Shown: positions 31,554-42,155 of the stretch, piece after piece
How positions within the stretch are numbered: position 1 is the first letter of the stretch
Layout: every line of letters begins with the position of its first letter
Source: Asterionellopsis glacialis
Lineage: Eukaryota > Bacillariophyta > Plagiogrammaphyceae > Rhaphoneidales > Asterionellopsidaceae
Length of the DNA: 64,000 nucleotides
NCBI GenBank assembly: GCA_014885115.2
Contig: WKLE02000152.1
Span: 2,338 to 66,337 of the forward strand
Reading direction: 5' to 3'
Program-made: the position numbers and the translations under genes
Notes under the pieces: generated by a model
Database searches by the model: none
Told to the model about the DNA's origin: nothing
The model's input: only the letters and a program-made list of their open reading frames with translations

Positions 31554-34500
31554 ATGCAGTCTCGATTAGCATTCCTTGGACATGATAGTCGAAATCATTT
31601 ACGTCGGGTTATTGTAGAGAATTCCACGACGACACGACGTAACAAACGACCATTGTCATCGTCGTCGTCGTCCTTGTCGTCATCATCTTGTTGGCAAACA
31701 ACAAGTGTAGCCAAACAAGAACCCCTCCAAAAGGTGAGTGGAGTTAGTGCTAGTAGAGGATACGTACATTCTACATTGTCGACAAGTAGGACTAGAAGGT
31801 CCATGAGTAGTAGTAGTAGTAGTAGTAATGCTTTCACTTGCACAACTACACGAAGAAGCAGCAGATCATCACCATCGTCTTCATGGTGTAGGTATCATTC
31901 ATCTGATAATACACCACCTACAAGTCGTAATCGTCCTTTGCATACAACTTCGTCCGTATCCAAACCACCACCCTCATCCGAAGTTTTGGCTACCACCATG
32001 GATGCCATCGATGAGGACGACCATGACAATGATGATATAATTATAGAAGAAGAAATGGATCGTTTAGGTTTTGGAATAGATAATGAAACTACAACATGGG
32101 TCCATAAAGCACCACCTGCATCAGATTTATGGGATACTCATGAAAGTCAAAAAGAAGAAGAAGAACCATCACTGTTGGAACACTTGAATCAAAGCAACCA
32201 TTATAATAATATAAAAGACCAAGATGATGATTTCAATGAACCATCTTTATTGGATCAAATGAATCCTACGGAAAACCTAGATTTTGATGCTGATGGTGAA
32301 GAAACCTTACAAGAACAAGAAGAACAATATGTCTGGCAAAAAATGTTTCCGCATCATCGACAAGCGGAAAAACGATGTGCTCATGAAATATTATTAAAAT
32401 TTGACAAGGAAGATACCAAACCTGACTCGGATAACTTGGCTGACTTGCAATTATGGTTAGAATGTCAATCTCAACGTGAAAGTGAAGAAAAATATGCCAA
32501 GGTAATAGAGGATGCACGACAACGTCAAGATTACGGTAGTATGAATGTTGTGCAACGTCACATATTGCATTGGTACCAACCTCTCAAGGATCGTATTGAA
32601 CAACAGCAACGTAATTTTTTATATTTGGATACAGGTGTTCAACATGATACAGGTACACTCATGGATGATTTTGAATTATCGAAAACTGGATTACGAAAGT
32701 ACGGGCCGTATCTGTGTAGTTTACAACCCCAAAAACTTGCTGTTATTACAGCTCATACAGTACTTATGGATTGTTTAACAAATCAAAAACCTGAGTTGCA
32801 AAGTTTACGTGGTGTGGCTATACGGTTAGCATCGGCCATTGAAGCTGAAGTGAATATACAGCGTGCCATGAAACAGCAAATGGATAATGCACCATTGGAA
32901 TGGAAACAACAAATGATCGCTGAACGTGAAGAAGCTCACAAGGCTGCTACCGACGCAGGTAAAAACAATACCAAAGAAAATTTAGTACAAGGTAGTACAA
33001 GTTTAACAGAATCCAATATATTTGATAGTTGGATGTATGGACCATCCCATTTAAATCGTTTTATTGAGGATGCCAACAAAGGTATTTACAGCGGCAATAA
33101 TAATAAGAAACGCATGATGAGAATTGAAAAAGCCAATGCACGAGCACGGGCTATCTTGGAAAATGAAGCTGAATGGGATTCCGCTACAAAAACAATGCTG
33201 GGTGTATTTTTATTAAATCAATTACTAAGCACCGGCACTATACAATATCCAGCACATCGGCGTGTCCATCAAAAAGAAGAAGTTCCTGCGTTTGAATATT
33301 CGAAAAAGTTCAATACCCTTACAAGGAAACGATTAGGAACCTTCACGCTTCATGATGATATGCATAATATGGTCAAAGATGAAAAGTATGAATCTATCAA
33401 ACCATTTAGTAATCGTCACAAACCCATGATTTTACCCCCACGTGATTGGGTTTCACCCGATGATGGCGCCTATAGTTGGTTAAAGGCTGAATTCATGCGT
33501 ACACGTGGTTGTCAAACACAAAAGGAGGCATTGGATTTGACAGATCTAACAACAGCCTTTGCAGGGTTGAATAGTTTAGGTCGTGTCCCGTGGGTGATTA
33601 ACAAGAAAATATTAGAGGTAGCCGAGCATTGTTGGGCCAATAACATTCCCCTTGGTGATATTCCACCTCAAACAGACTATGATGTTCCACTTCCACCGGA
33701 AACAAGTCCTGATAAGTTCCCACCAAACATGAGAGAATTAAAAACTACGAACCCCGAGTTGCATGCCAAGTACATTGATGAATTTGAGGAGTACCGCACC
33801 ATGATCCAAAAACGTGAACGTTTGTTACAACGTAATATGGATTTACGAAGTTTACGGTGTTCTGCCATACTCAAACTAGAAGAAGCAAGACAATTTAAAG
33901 ACTTTGAGGCTATTTACTATCCCTACAATATGGACTTTCGTGGCAGAGCCTATCCTATCCCACCGTATCTAAGTAACATTGGATCTGATTTGTGTAGAGG
34001 CTTGCTAACCTTCGCCGAAGCTAAACCCTTGGGTCCTCGAGGATTGTATTGGCTTAAGGTTCATCTTGCCAACTTGGGTGGTAATGATAAGATTACATTT
34101 GATCAACGGGCACAATTTACAGATGATAATATGGAGAATGTAAGGATGGCAGTCACTCATCCCTTTGGGAAGAATCCAGAACTCAAAGAAACTCAATGGT
34201 GGATGAAATTAGATGACCCCTTCCAAGGCCTCGCGGCATGTCATGAAATTGTCAACGCCATCGATTCAGGAGATCCTGAAAGCTACATGTGTTCCATGCC
34301 TGTTCACATGGACGGATCGTGTAATGGTCTTCAACATTATGCAGCTCTTGGTCTTGATACTGTGGGAGGTGCAGCTGTCAACCTCTGTAACAGTGACAAA
34401 CCTAGTGATGTGTATATTGGAGTCATGGAAGAAGTAATTCGGTTGGTTGCCGAAGAGGCTGAGAAGGACTTGGGGTTTGATACTTCTGATCCAGAAAAAT

Positions 34501-35282
34501 TTACCACTGAAGAAATGAAAGCCTTCAAGTCAAACAGGTCAGCCAAGCTAGTGAATGGCCTTATCGATCGTGGCGTTGTGAAGAGAACAGTGATGACCAG
34601 TGTTTATGGTGTCACTTTCATTGGTGCCAAAGAACAAATTCGTGAAAAGATCACCGAAAAACTTGAGGAGAGAGGACATGACATTGACGAAATTGACGAT
34701 GAAATCTTCCAAGCATGCTCGTACCTCGCCAAAATTACGATGGACGTTATGGGTCAGCTCTTTGTGGGCGCAAGACAAACCATGAACTGGCTTACAACCA
34801 GTGCACGTTTGATATCTGCGTACGAGCAGCCAGTAGCATGGATATCACCCATTGGTGTACCCTGTGTCCAACCCTATCGACAACAAAGATCGTACATGGT
34901 CACTACTTTTTTGCAAAAAGTTACCCTTGTTGATAATTCTGACGATCTTCCTGTTCACAAGTCACGACAAGTTTCAGCCTTCCCACCCAACTATGTGCAT
35001 TCCTTAGATTCATCACACATGCTTTTGACAGCACTTGAAATGGAAAAGAGAGGTTTGACGTTTTCAGCTGTTCATGATTCCTTTTGGACTCATGCCTGTG
35101 ATGTTGATGAAATGAATGAAGCACTTCGTGAATGCTTTGTTGATTTGTACAAACAACCGTTGCTTGAAAATCTCAAGGCAGGATGGGAAATGCGTTATCC
35201 TGACATTGAATTCCCTGATATCCCCGAAAGAGGTGACCTCGACCTCGATGAAGTGAAATCAGCACCTTACTTCTTCCAGTAG
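31554..35282 (+). CDS. RPOT: T7-type organellar DNA-directed RNA polymerase, probably mitochondrial
   Basis: Single exon, 1242 aa from ATG 31554. I chose this start because it begins an Arg/Ser-rich, acid-free stretch typical of a mitochondrial presequence; ATG 31422 is an alternative. The N-terminal third is low-complexity, then acidic. The polymerase domain has all catalytic signatures: DFRGRAYPIPPYLSNIGSD, motif A HMDGSCNGLQHYAALG (first catalytic Asp near residue 920), O-helix RGVVKRTVMTSVYGVTFIGA (Arg and Lys for the incoming nucleotide, Tyr for substrate choice), AFPPNYVHSLDSSHMLLTAL, and motif C VHDSFWTHA (second catalytic Asp near 1174). The enzyme transcribes mitochondrial DNA. A plastid role cannot be excluded, but no signal peptide is present. 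Confidence 0.95.
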   Translation: MQSRLAFLGHDSRNHLRRVIVENSTTTRRNKRPLSSSSSSLSSSSCWQTTSVAKQEPLQKVSGVSASRGYVHSTLSTSRTRRSMSSSSSSSNAFTCTTTRRSSRSSPSSSWCRYHSSDNTPPTSRNRPLHTTSSVSKPPPSSEVLATTMDAIDEDDHDNDDIIIEEEMDRLGFGIDNETTTWVHKAPPASDLWDTHESQKEEEEPSLLEHLNQSNHYNNIKDQDDDFNEPSLLDQMNPTENLDFDADGEETLQEQEEQYVWQKMFPHHRQAEKRCAHEILLKFDKEDTKPDSDNLADLQLWLECQSQRESEEKYAKVIEDARQRQDYGSMNVVQRHILHWYQPLKDRIEQQQRNFLYLDTGVQHDTGTLMDDFELSKTGLRKYGPYLCSLQPQKLAVITAHTVLMDCLTNQKPELQSLRGVAIRLASAIEAEVNIQRAMKQQMDNAPLEWKQQMIAEREEAHKAATDAGKNNTKENLVQGSTSLTESNIFDSWMYGPSHLNRFIEDANKGIYSGNNNKKRMMRIEKANARARAILENEAEWDSATKTMLGVFLLNQLLSTGTIQYPAHRRVHQKEEVPAFEYSKKFNTLTRKRLGTFTLHDDMHNMVKDEKYESIKPFSNRHKPMILPPRDWVSPDDGAYSWLKAEFMRTRGCQTQKEALDLTDLTTAFAGLNSLGRVPWVINKKILEVAEHCWANNIPLGDIPPQTDYDVPLPPETSPDKFPPNMRELKTTNPELHAKYIDEFEEYRTMIQKRERLLQRNMDLRSLRCSAILKLEEARQFKDFEAIYYPYNMDFRGRAYPIPPYLSNIGSDLCRGLLTFAEAKPLGPRGLYWLKVHLANLGGNDKITFDQRAQFTDDNMENVRMAVTHPFGKNPELKETQWWMKLDDPFQGLAACHEIVNAIDSGDPESYMCSMPVHMDGSCNGLQHYAALGLDTVGGAAVNLCNSDKPSDVYIGVMEEVIRLVAEEAEKDLGFDTSDPEKFTTEEMKAFKSNRSAKLVNGLIDRGVVKRTVMTSVYGVTFIGAKEQIREKITEKLEERGHDIDEIDDEIFQACSYLAKITMDVMGQLFVGARQTMNWLTTSARLISAYEQPVAWISPIGVPCVQPYRQQRSYMVTTFLQKVTLVDNSDDLPVHKSRQVSAFPPNYVHSLDSSHMLLTALEMEKRGLTFSAVHDSFWTHACDVDEMNEALRECFVDLYKQPLLENLKAGWEMRYPDIEFPDIPERGDLDLDEVKSAPYFFQ

Positions 35283-35470
35283 ATTTCCGTGAACTAGTAT
35301 TACTGTAGAATGTCTCATATATCAAAAGATTGTATTAGCTATTAACATTTAAAAACCTTTGTGTGATGTTTAATTTATTGTCAAACTTCTTATTGCAAAG
35401 ACTGACTAGAGTGTGATACTCAAAACCATACGAATAAGCATTCTTGACACAAGATGGCAATATATTCAGC

Positions 35471-37284
35471 TTATGTGCTTTCGGCTTCGATTTCCTTTGC
35501 AGGTTCCCAGATGGGAGTTCCTGCAACTTCACGCTTCCTCAAGTAGAGGAAAAAACCGATTGCTGATACTGTAACTACTCCAGCGACGGTACCAAGCGCA
35601 ATAGGTAAGGCCTCTGAACTCGAAGAAGAGTTAGATTTATCTTTGCATGGAGATGCATCATCATAGTAGTCTCCGTTGGCTTTGTCCCAAAGACCACCAA
35701 CGTCTTTGCAGGTAATGCCCATACAATCATATTGTCTTTCAAATGCATTCTTTACCGCAAGAAAGTCAGTGTCACTCGCACCGACCTTCATGTTGTCGTA
35801 AATAATCTTGGCATCTGCAACGCTGCATTTGTGAACAATAGGAAGAACAGATGCAGCAAAAACTGCCCCTTCGGCGGCCTCTTTCTCAGCACTTGTAGGA
35901 ATCCTTTCGACCTTATGGGCGTAGCGAATGGTGCCTTGAACAAGGGGGATAGCCATGAGCTCAGCCACGCGCTCTTTATCTACACGGGCTTCATCACAAT
36001 TCCCGAGGACGAGGTTTAGTTGACCGAGAGCAAATAGCTGCATGAGATCATAGTTAACCTTGGCTGTTCCTGCTTCTTCTTTACCTTGAGTTCCACAGGT
36101 CTTGTAGTCTTTGCATCTCTTGTCGGCAAGTCCATAAAGGAGTTTTCCATCACCAGAACCATCATTGCCCTCAAGGGATCCGGTGTAGAAAGCTACACCT
36201 TCATCCCATGCATGTACAGGATCATCGTTGCATTGAATGCAACCTCTCTTGCAATCATCGAGTGCATCTTCAAACTCTCGGATGACGTACATCCATACGT
36301 TCATGTAGGCTGTACCTTTCTTGATGACTTCCTTCTGACCCGCTTCTCCATACAATCCGAAGTTCGCGTTTCCGTTATTAAATTGGGTTCTGACGCCACT
36401 GAAGGCGGACATGACCCAATGGTCTGCATAGTCGCCCTTTCCGTAGTAAGCGACAAACTTTTCATAATCCACATACCCACTCATTTTGTCTTCAGCTTTG
36501 GTACTGAAACCTTGGATATGTCTTGCATTTAGGTTGTCCATTTCAACGTTGTAGGTGTAGTTGTAAACAACAGAATCAATAAGCAACTCGCCTTCGGCGG
36601 CAAAGCCTGTGTTTAACAGAGATAAAAAGAAAAGGCGGACCAAACTTGTTAGAGAAAGGGATACGAATACTGGTGAAATGACACATTTGAAAAGATCTTA
36701 CATCCTTTAGTGTTTGCTTTTACTGTTTGCGAAAGTGCTCCAACTTGACAGTTGACATAGTTATCTTGATCATCACTTGTTGCGTACTGGATTCTAATCT
36801 CTGTTGAATCTTTAGGAAAGTCGGCAATTGCTTTACCGAAGACTTGTGTTCCATCTTCTTTTGCACCCTTGATACCAGTACCCTTCTCTAGAAGCTTTTG
36901 GAGAGGAGATGCAAGTTTCACTTTCGCGTAGGACTTCGAATGTGCTCCCTGTTGATAAATATCACGAGCAAGGGCAATCGAGTCACTTGTTCCATCATTA
37001 AGCTGGATCTCAATCTCTTGTTGGTCAAGATCGATGGCCGCCTGAAAAAAGATCCACAAAAATATTTGTAAGGAAGACAAGTGCAATAAATTGGTAGAAG
37101 ACATGTAGGTTTAGGGAATTTTTACTCTTACATGATCCGTTACCTGTGATCCAGGCTGGTATCCAGCGATACTTTCAAAGCTTAGTTTACGAGATGTAGA
37201 AGCACGGAGCGAAGAGCTTTCTTGTGCCGACACACTACCTTGAGCAATCAACATTGCTAACGCCTGAAATTTGAAAGATACCAT
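35471..37284 (-). CDS. ISIP2A: FEA1/ISIP2A-like iron-binding surface protein (phytotransferrin family candidate)
   Basis: Minus-strand exons 37284-37132, 37041-36702 and 36606-35471 give 542 aa. Joins rebuild QVTDHAAIDLDQ and KANTKGCFAAEGEL. A signal peptide of about 20 residues comes first. The ectodomain has two similar parts, and the second includes DDPVHAWDEGVAFYTGSLEGNDG and ADKRCKDYKTCGTQG, which match the FEA1 (iron-assimilating) domain as I remember it. Eight or more Cys are present. A Ser linker, one transmembrane helix (ALPIALGTVAGVVTVSAIGF) and a short cytosolic tail follow, so it is a type I membrane protein. In diatoms ISIP2A binds ferric iron at the surface with carbonate and is strongly induced by iron shortage. 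Assignment rests on remembered family features. Confidence 0.72.
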
Positions 37285-39715
37285 TTTTTATGATAATACA
37301 GAACTTGAATGTACACCAGGTTGTTCTCTTTGATAGACACTGTGACAATCAGCAAAACGAAGGCTATGTGAGATTAGAATTTAAAATTCCGAATAGAAAA
37401 GGTTGGTTGAAATTCTCAGATTTCAGAGGAGAAATCATCGTACCTTGTGAATTTATGATACCTTGAGAGAACAAAGAAAATGTTTGGAGTTTTCCATATT
37501 CCCTAAAAAAAAATAGTATCCATAGATGACGAGGGTCCTCTAGAGAAGTACCTCTTACCGTGGGATCAGTAAGAAAATGAACGTGAGAATAAATTACCCA
37601 TCACACATCGTCGATCACGTAGAATGCAGTAGAGATCTATGCAAAACATTTCCCAAACGCGTGTCCTGCACGATTAGTTGGCCAAAATTCGCGTGGGTGC
37701 TCAGTGAATAGCACGCGTCTCCACTTAAAACAAGCACTTCTTTTGTTATCACATTTTATAACTGTGCCCTCTACTGGAGAGACTTTCCACATTTTAATTT
37801 CAATGTTGGCAGTTAGTAGAGCAGATGCTACAGAGCTCGTAGCATTTGCAAACGTGTCAAATGCACTAAAATCTGAAAATGTTGAATTCGAGGTATACAG
37901 TACGAGACACGTGTTTCTAGAGGACCTCATGATCCAGAACCATAATAATATTGTCCGGTACCAATCAATCATCATGCATACTCGCATTCCATTTGATTAT
38001 GAAGTTTTTGAAATGCGCTTAACTTCCACTTGTAGTTACAGCATCTGTTGCGACCTTTCCCCGGGAAAAGTGAGACATCTTTTGAGCATGAAATATGCAA
38101 TGCCATGCTTCAAGCTACTATTACCACGGAAGGATGGATCTCATTCAATTCGATCAAACTACGTATTTATTCTAAATAAAAATTGTAGGAATAAATATTT
38201 ATATGTTCTTGCCTTCCACTTGTACTTGTACAGACTTTGTTTGCGTTCTCTCGATCTGTCCACGCGATATAGTGAGTAACAAGACAATGCTGTGAGAGTG
38301 AGAAATGCAATTCAATGTTTCCAAGTATAACTATATGAGAAGAATGCTTATGTCACGTCTCTGCAATTTCATGCCAAATTAAAATCTCACGGACGATGGA
38401 TGATTAGTTGCACATGTATGTACAGTTTGGTCCAGTCCAGTATCCATTACCCAATATGAGTGGCCAACAAAGAATAGTTCTTTTTTACGATATATGGCAT
38501 ATTTTTTTGGTGTAATTCAGTACAAATGTGAACGTAACCGGTGGTTTTTCAAAAGTTATCAAGAATAGAATACAATCGTTCCGAGAAACACATGCTGGAA
38601 TCGTTACAACGATCTACTTTTGGTACATTCAGCTTCTTCATCATGACAATTACCGGTTGGTTTCCTGACTTGTTGGATTCATCAACAAACGAACCTTTCA
38701 GTGACAAATTGAGCAAGCTGCCCCCAAAAAAATGAATGACAATTCGATTATGCATAACCGTTAAACATTTGCTATGCTCACTATGTTGCTTTATTTCTGT
38801 AGGTGTATTGTAGTAAACGGAGTTCAAAATTTATATGTGTGCTTTGAAAAATCGCTTATCCGCCAGGGCGTGTACAGGATTTGCACTTTCTAGAAAGGAT
38901 AACAAATCTTGGTCAAAGATGTCTTGCACTTATATAAGAATAATATAGAAAGGAATTTACTTTTTTTCTAGTGATTTTTTTTCTAAAAAAAGAACAATAT
39001 CTAAAATGATTACTACAGCAATTGCTCTCTTGGATAGAACATTTTCATTTCCGTAAACCAACCATGTTTTTATAAACATTTGATGAAAGTATTGAAAAGC
39101 AGTATTTTTCTCTAGAAAAAGATAATTTAAACGATAATCGCGATTAAGTACCTCTAAATGGAGGAGAGATAGAGTTGTTCGTTTTGGAAAATGGTGTGTG
39201 AAATAAAGCTCTTGTGGCACACATGATTTTGAAAATGTGAGATCTTGTTGCACATACTCTAGCGATCCTCAACGGTCGGTTTTTAACGTTCGAATAAAAA
39301 TACTTAGACAAAAATGACGTCATCTTGCGGTATTCACTTTAAAAACATGTTTTTGCGTGGACACTTCTACTTCTTCAACATGTGTCTTCGGTACAGTGAG
39401 GGAAGTACACACCTGAAACGGTAGGACACTGGGTAGAAGGAAGATCCTGGACAAGAAAGCTACGCAACGGACGGCAACCACAACAGCAGCTGCTCCAACA
39501 TAGCAAAGCCCTCTTGTGTGTGGTCGTGGGTAACATTTACACAGACATTACACGGTAGGGAAACGAAGCCACCGACGATACCAACAAAACATACATTAGA
39601 GGTCATCGTTGGCTCTAGAGCTATTTGCTGTAGACATTTCATCCACTCTCCTTGATTTCAGACAACCCTCCCTCTACAAGAACCATTGAATCAGAAACAT
39701 CAGATAGTGGCTAAA
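37285..39715. promoter_or_regulatory. Divergent 2.4-kb region between the ISIP2A-like and LC8 genes
   Basis: No supported gene. A 191-codon plus-strand frame (37704-38279) starts with GTG, and a 116-codon frame overlaps it on the other strand. Neither resembles a known protein. TGACGTCA at 39315-39322, in the context AATGACGTCATC that is shared with 17708-17719, lies about 400 bp upstream of the LC8 start. The first few hundred bases hold the likely iron-responsive promoter of the ISIP2A-like gene, but I recognise no specific site. Confidence 0.4.
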
Positions 39716-40195
39716 ATGACAGAACAACGAAAGGCCGTGATCAAAAATGCAGACATGTCTGAAACAATGCAACAAGATGCCGTAGACTGTGCGTCCCAAG
39801 CTCTATCAAAGTACAATATTGAAAAGGTATGTTAAGCTGTAATGTGGCAGCACATATGATATACGTCGTGGATTTAACGTGGTTGCCAAGTTGTGGATTG
39901 AGCTAAAGGCATGAAAGTGCAAAGGATGGCTGCATACAGTTCGCTGATCATGTTGCTATGATTTTTAAATTGCGTCTAACCCTTGAACTCACGATACGTT
40001 TCGTTTTACTTCACCCCTCTCTCTCTTCCACAGGATGTTGCTGCCTTTATAAAGAAAGAATTTGATAAAAAATACAATCCTACTTGGCATGTCATTGTTG
40101 GAAGGAATTTCGGAAGTTATGTCACACATGAAACCAAACATTTCATCTACTTTTATTTGGGTCAAGTTGCAATCTTGTTGTTCAAGAGTGGATAA
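39716..40195 (+). CDS. DYNLL: Dynein light chain LC8
   Basis: Exons 39716-39826 and 40034-40195 give 90 aa. The intron (GTATGT...CACAG) joins KYNIEK to [10 protein letters not shown]. The protein is nearly identical to animal LC8 over its length: [40 protein letters not shown], and [18 protein letters not shown] ending KSG. LC8 is a dimeric hub that binds short linear motifs in the dynein intermediate chain and many other partners, acting in microtubule transport and complex assembly. Only the first three to four residues differ in length from the animal form. Confidence 0.97.
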
Positions 40196-40510
40196 ATTAT
40201 TATTTATACACCCGAGCTTATATTGCTCCTACTGGTGGGGACACAGTTTATATGTATTCTTAAAAAATAAACGAAAACAATGGAAAAACAACTCAATCGA
40301 TCGATACGAACAACAATCTATATAGGAGGAGAATGGTTGATCATTTGACATTTCAACTGCAAAAGTAAAAAGAGTAGAGACTAGATCTTGCTTTTGACAA
40401 TACAGATCTATTAGTTTTAGCCAACTGATGCATTTTTCTGAGTTGTTTATCATGTCCTCCCGCGATGTATCATGTACATTCAAAAATCGTCTATTTTCTT
40501 CTTCTTTTCA
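40196..40510. other. Short convergent spacer, nothing recognised
   Basis: 315 bp between the LC8 and DUF1995 stop codons, holding only the likely 3' UTRs. Confidence 0.4.
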
Positions 40511-41518
40511 TTAAAGACGTCCTCCAAATCCTTGAGACCAACGGTCATTGCCAATGGCATACCTCTTGAAACTTTCATCCCGCACTAACTCGGAGACTTC
40601 ACGTAACGATGGTTTTTGTTTGTAGGTTTGTAGTACTTCACAGTTTCCATCTGGCTTTTCAATGATTGCTTGCCATGGACCGGGGAATGCACGGAAAACC
40701 CATCCCTTTGATATGCGTTTTAAATAATAGGCTTCTTCAAATCCTTTCTTGTTACCCAAATCGTACGTGGTTGAATACGAATTATTCATCACAATAAAGG
40801 GAGCATTGGGTGATCCGTGAGCACTAATTAATCTCTCCCACGTTTCTTCTCCACCAGGATTAACACACAAAATGGTCTCTCCGTTACGACCTTCCTGTCG
40901 AGCCTTGGCAGAAAGAAGGACACCACTACGACTCAAGTCACCCATGGATTTGATTTTGCTAAAGCTGACCTGTTCAGCCGTCAAGACAGCACAGGGTTTG
41001 CCTCCAAGTGCACCACCCTTGGCAGCACTTGCAATTTTCTTGGCCCAATAAATATTGGAGTATGCAATGAGTTGTCGTGAAATTTCGGATCCTGGTTTGT
41101 ATCCACCCTCAAACTTGAGATCCTTCGCGACAACGCTCGTACCAAACTTTTTATTTAAAGGAGTACCAAACCGTACTTCTTCAACATTGGGTACAGGAGG
41201 AAAGTTTACTTCAATTTTTTTCTGAGCAGTAGGTTGGTATAGAATATTTGGAAAAAATAATCTTTGTTTTAGAGAAAGATTTTTAGATTGAATGTGTCGT
41301 AGCCAACATACTGTACAAGCAGACTAATTTTTTTTTAAAAATCTCACCTTTCCTGACGAAATAGCTTTGGCAACCGCAGTACTAGCTTGTTTAGCAATTT
41401 GATCATTGAACCAACCATCATACAATTTTGGCATATCTTTGCCTCCATCGATCATGGGAACAAAAGCGGATCCCATGGGGATCGACGCAAGAAGGAAGAA
41501 AAAAGACTGAAACTTCAT
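40511..41518 (-). CDS. Plastid DUF1995-family protein
   Basis: Minus-strand exons 41518-41348 and 41221-40511 give 293 aa. The precursor starts MKFQSFFFLLASIPMGSAFVP, a signal peptide with the GSAFVP plastid cleavage site. The mature protein starts PKLYDGWFNDQIAKQASTAVAKAI and carries the DUF1995 pattern: KPCAVLTAEQ, TILCVNPGGEETWERL, PFIVMNNSYSTTYDLG, then EAYYLKRISKGWVFRAFPGPW. Members in plants and algae are chloroplast proteins, and one (LPA3) helps photosystem II assembly. Which role this one has is not clear. The exon 2 frame has no ATG before 40984, so a single-exon reading would miss the first 80 residues. Confidence 0.82.
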
Positions 41519-42155
41519 GGCAACACTAATGAAAAACCTACGATAATGTATTTTCAATAAAGAGGTGTGAGATATTGTCCGTCAAAGAATCGATGTGCTA
41601 CGATAAAATACGCAATCACAAGCAGGAAAAATGAACAATAAAACTGTACGAACATTCAGAAAGAACACAACGCGTTCCAACAAGAAGGAACAAACAGGGA
41701 AAAGCCAACAAGAAAGACACCCCAAAAGGGCGGGTGAGACGAGTGTCGGAGGTGAGAAAAAAATCTACGTAGTCTAGAGAGATCCGCAAGAGGTTGAAGT
41801 GCGAAAATGTGACGTGTCGACAGTCGTCCATGTACCGGACGGTACTTATGCTAACTGCCACCATTAACTCTAACACTAAATATCCTTTAGCATATTACGA
41901 AAAAGATAAATCTTCATGAGAGAGGAAAATCTAAAACTGGTTTTCTTGCTACCCCGAGTCATTGTTCTGACAGAGATGAGTGTCTTATAATAATAACTAG
42001 CCCTAATTTTGGAACATACAAATTCTAAAATGGATAAAACCGGAAATATCTTTCAAATATTTCATACAGTATGTGAAGGAATCTAGGAAAGACGTGTAGA
42101 GAAGGAAATGGATATCGATAACCAATGGTTCCTCCAGCTCAATCTCTAAAGCATA
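41519..42155. promoter_or_regulatory. Upstream region of the DUF1995 gene, 3' flank of the NUMOD3 gene
   Basis: 637 bp with no credible gene; both flanking genes are on the minus strand. An 86-codon minus-strand frame overlaps the likely 5' UTR and has no known features. Confidence 0.35.

Noticed and set aside
37704..38279. 191-codon open frame on the plus strand
   Set aside because: It starts with GTG, overlaps a long antisense frame, shows no domain, signal or codon bias, and lies in a promoter-type region. It could be a chance frame; transcript data would decide.
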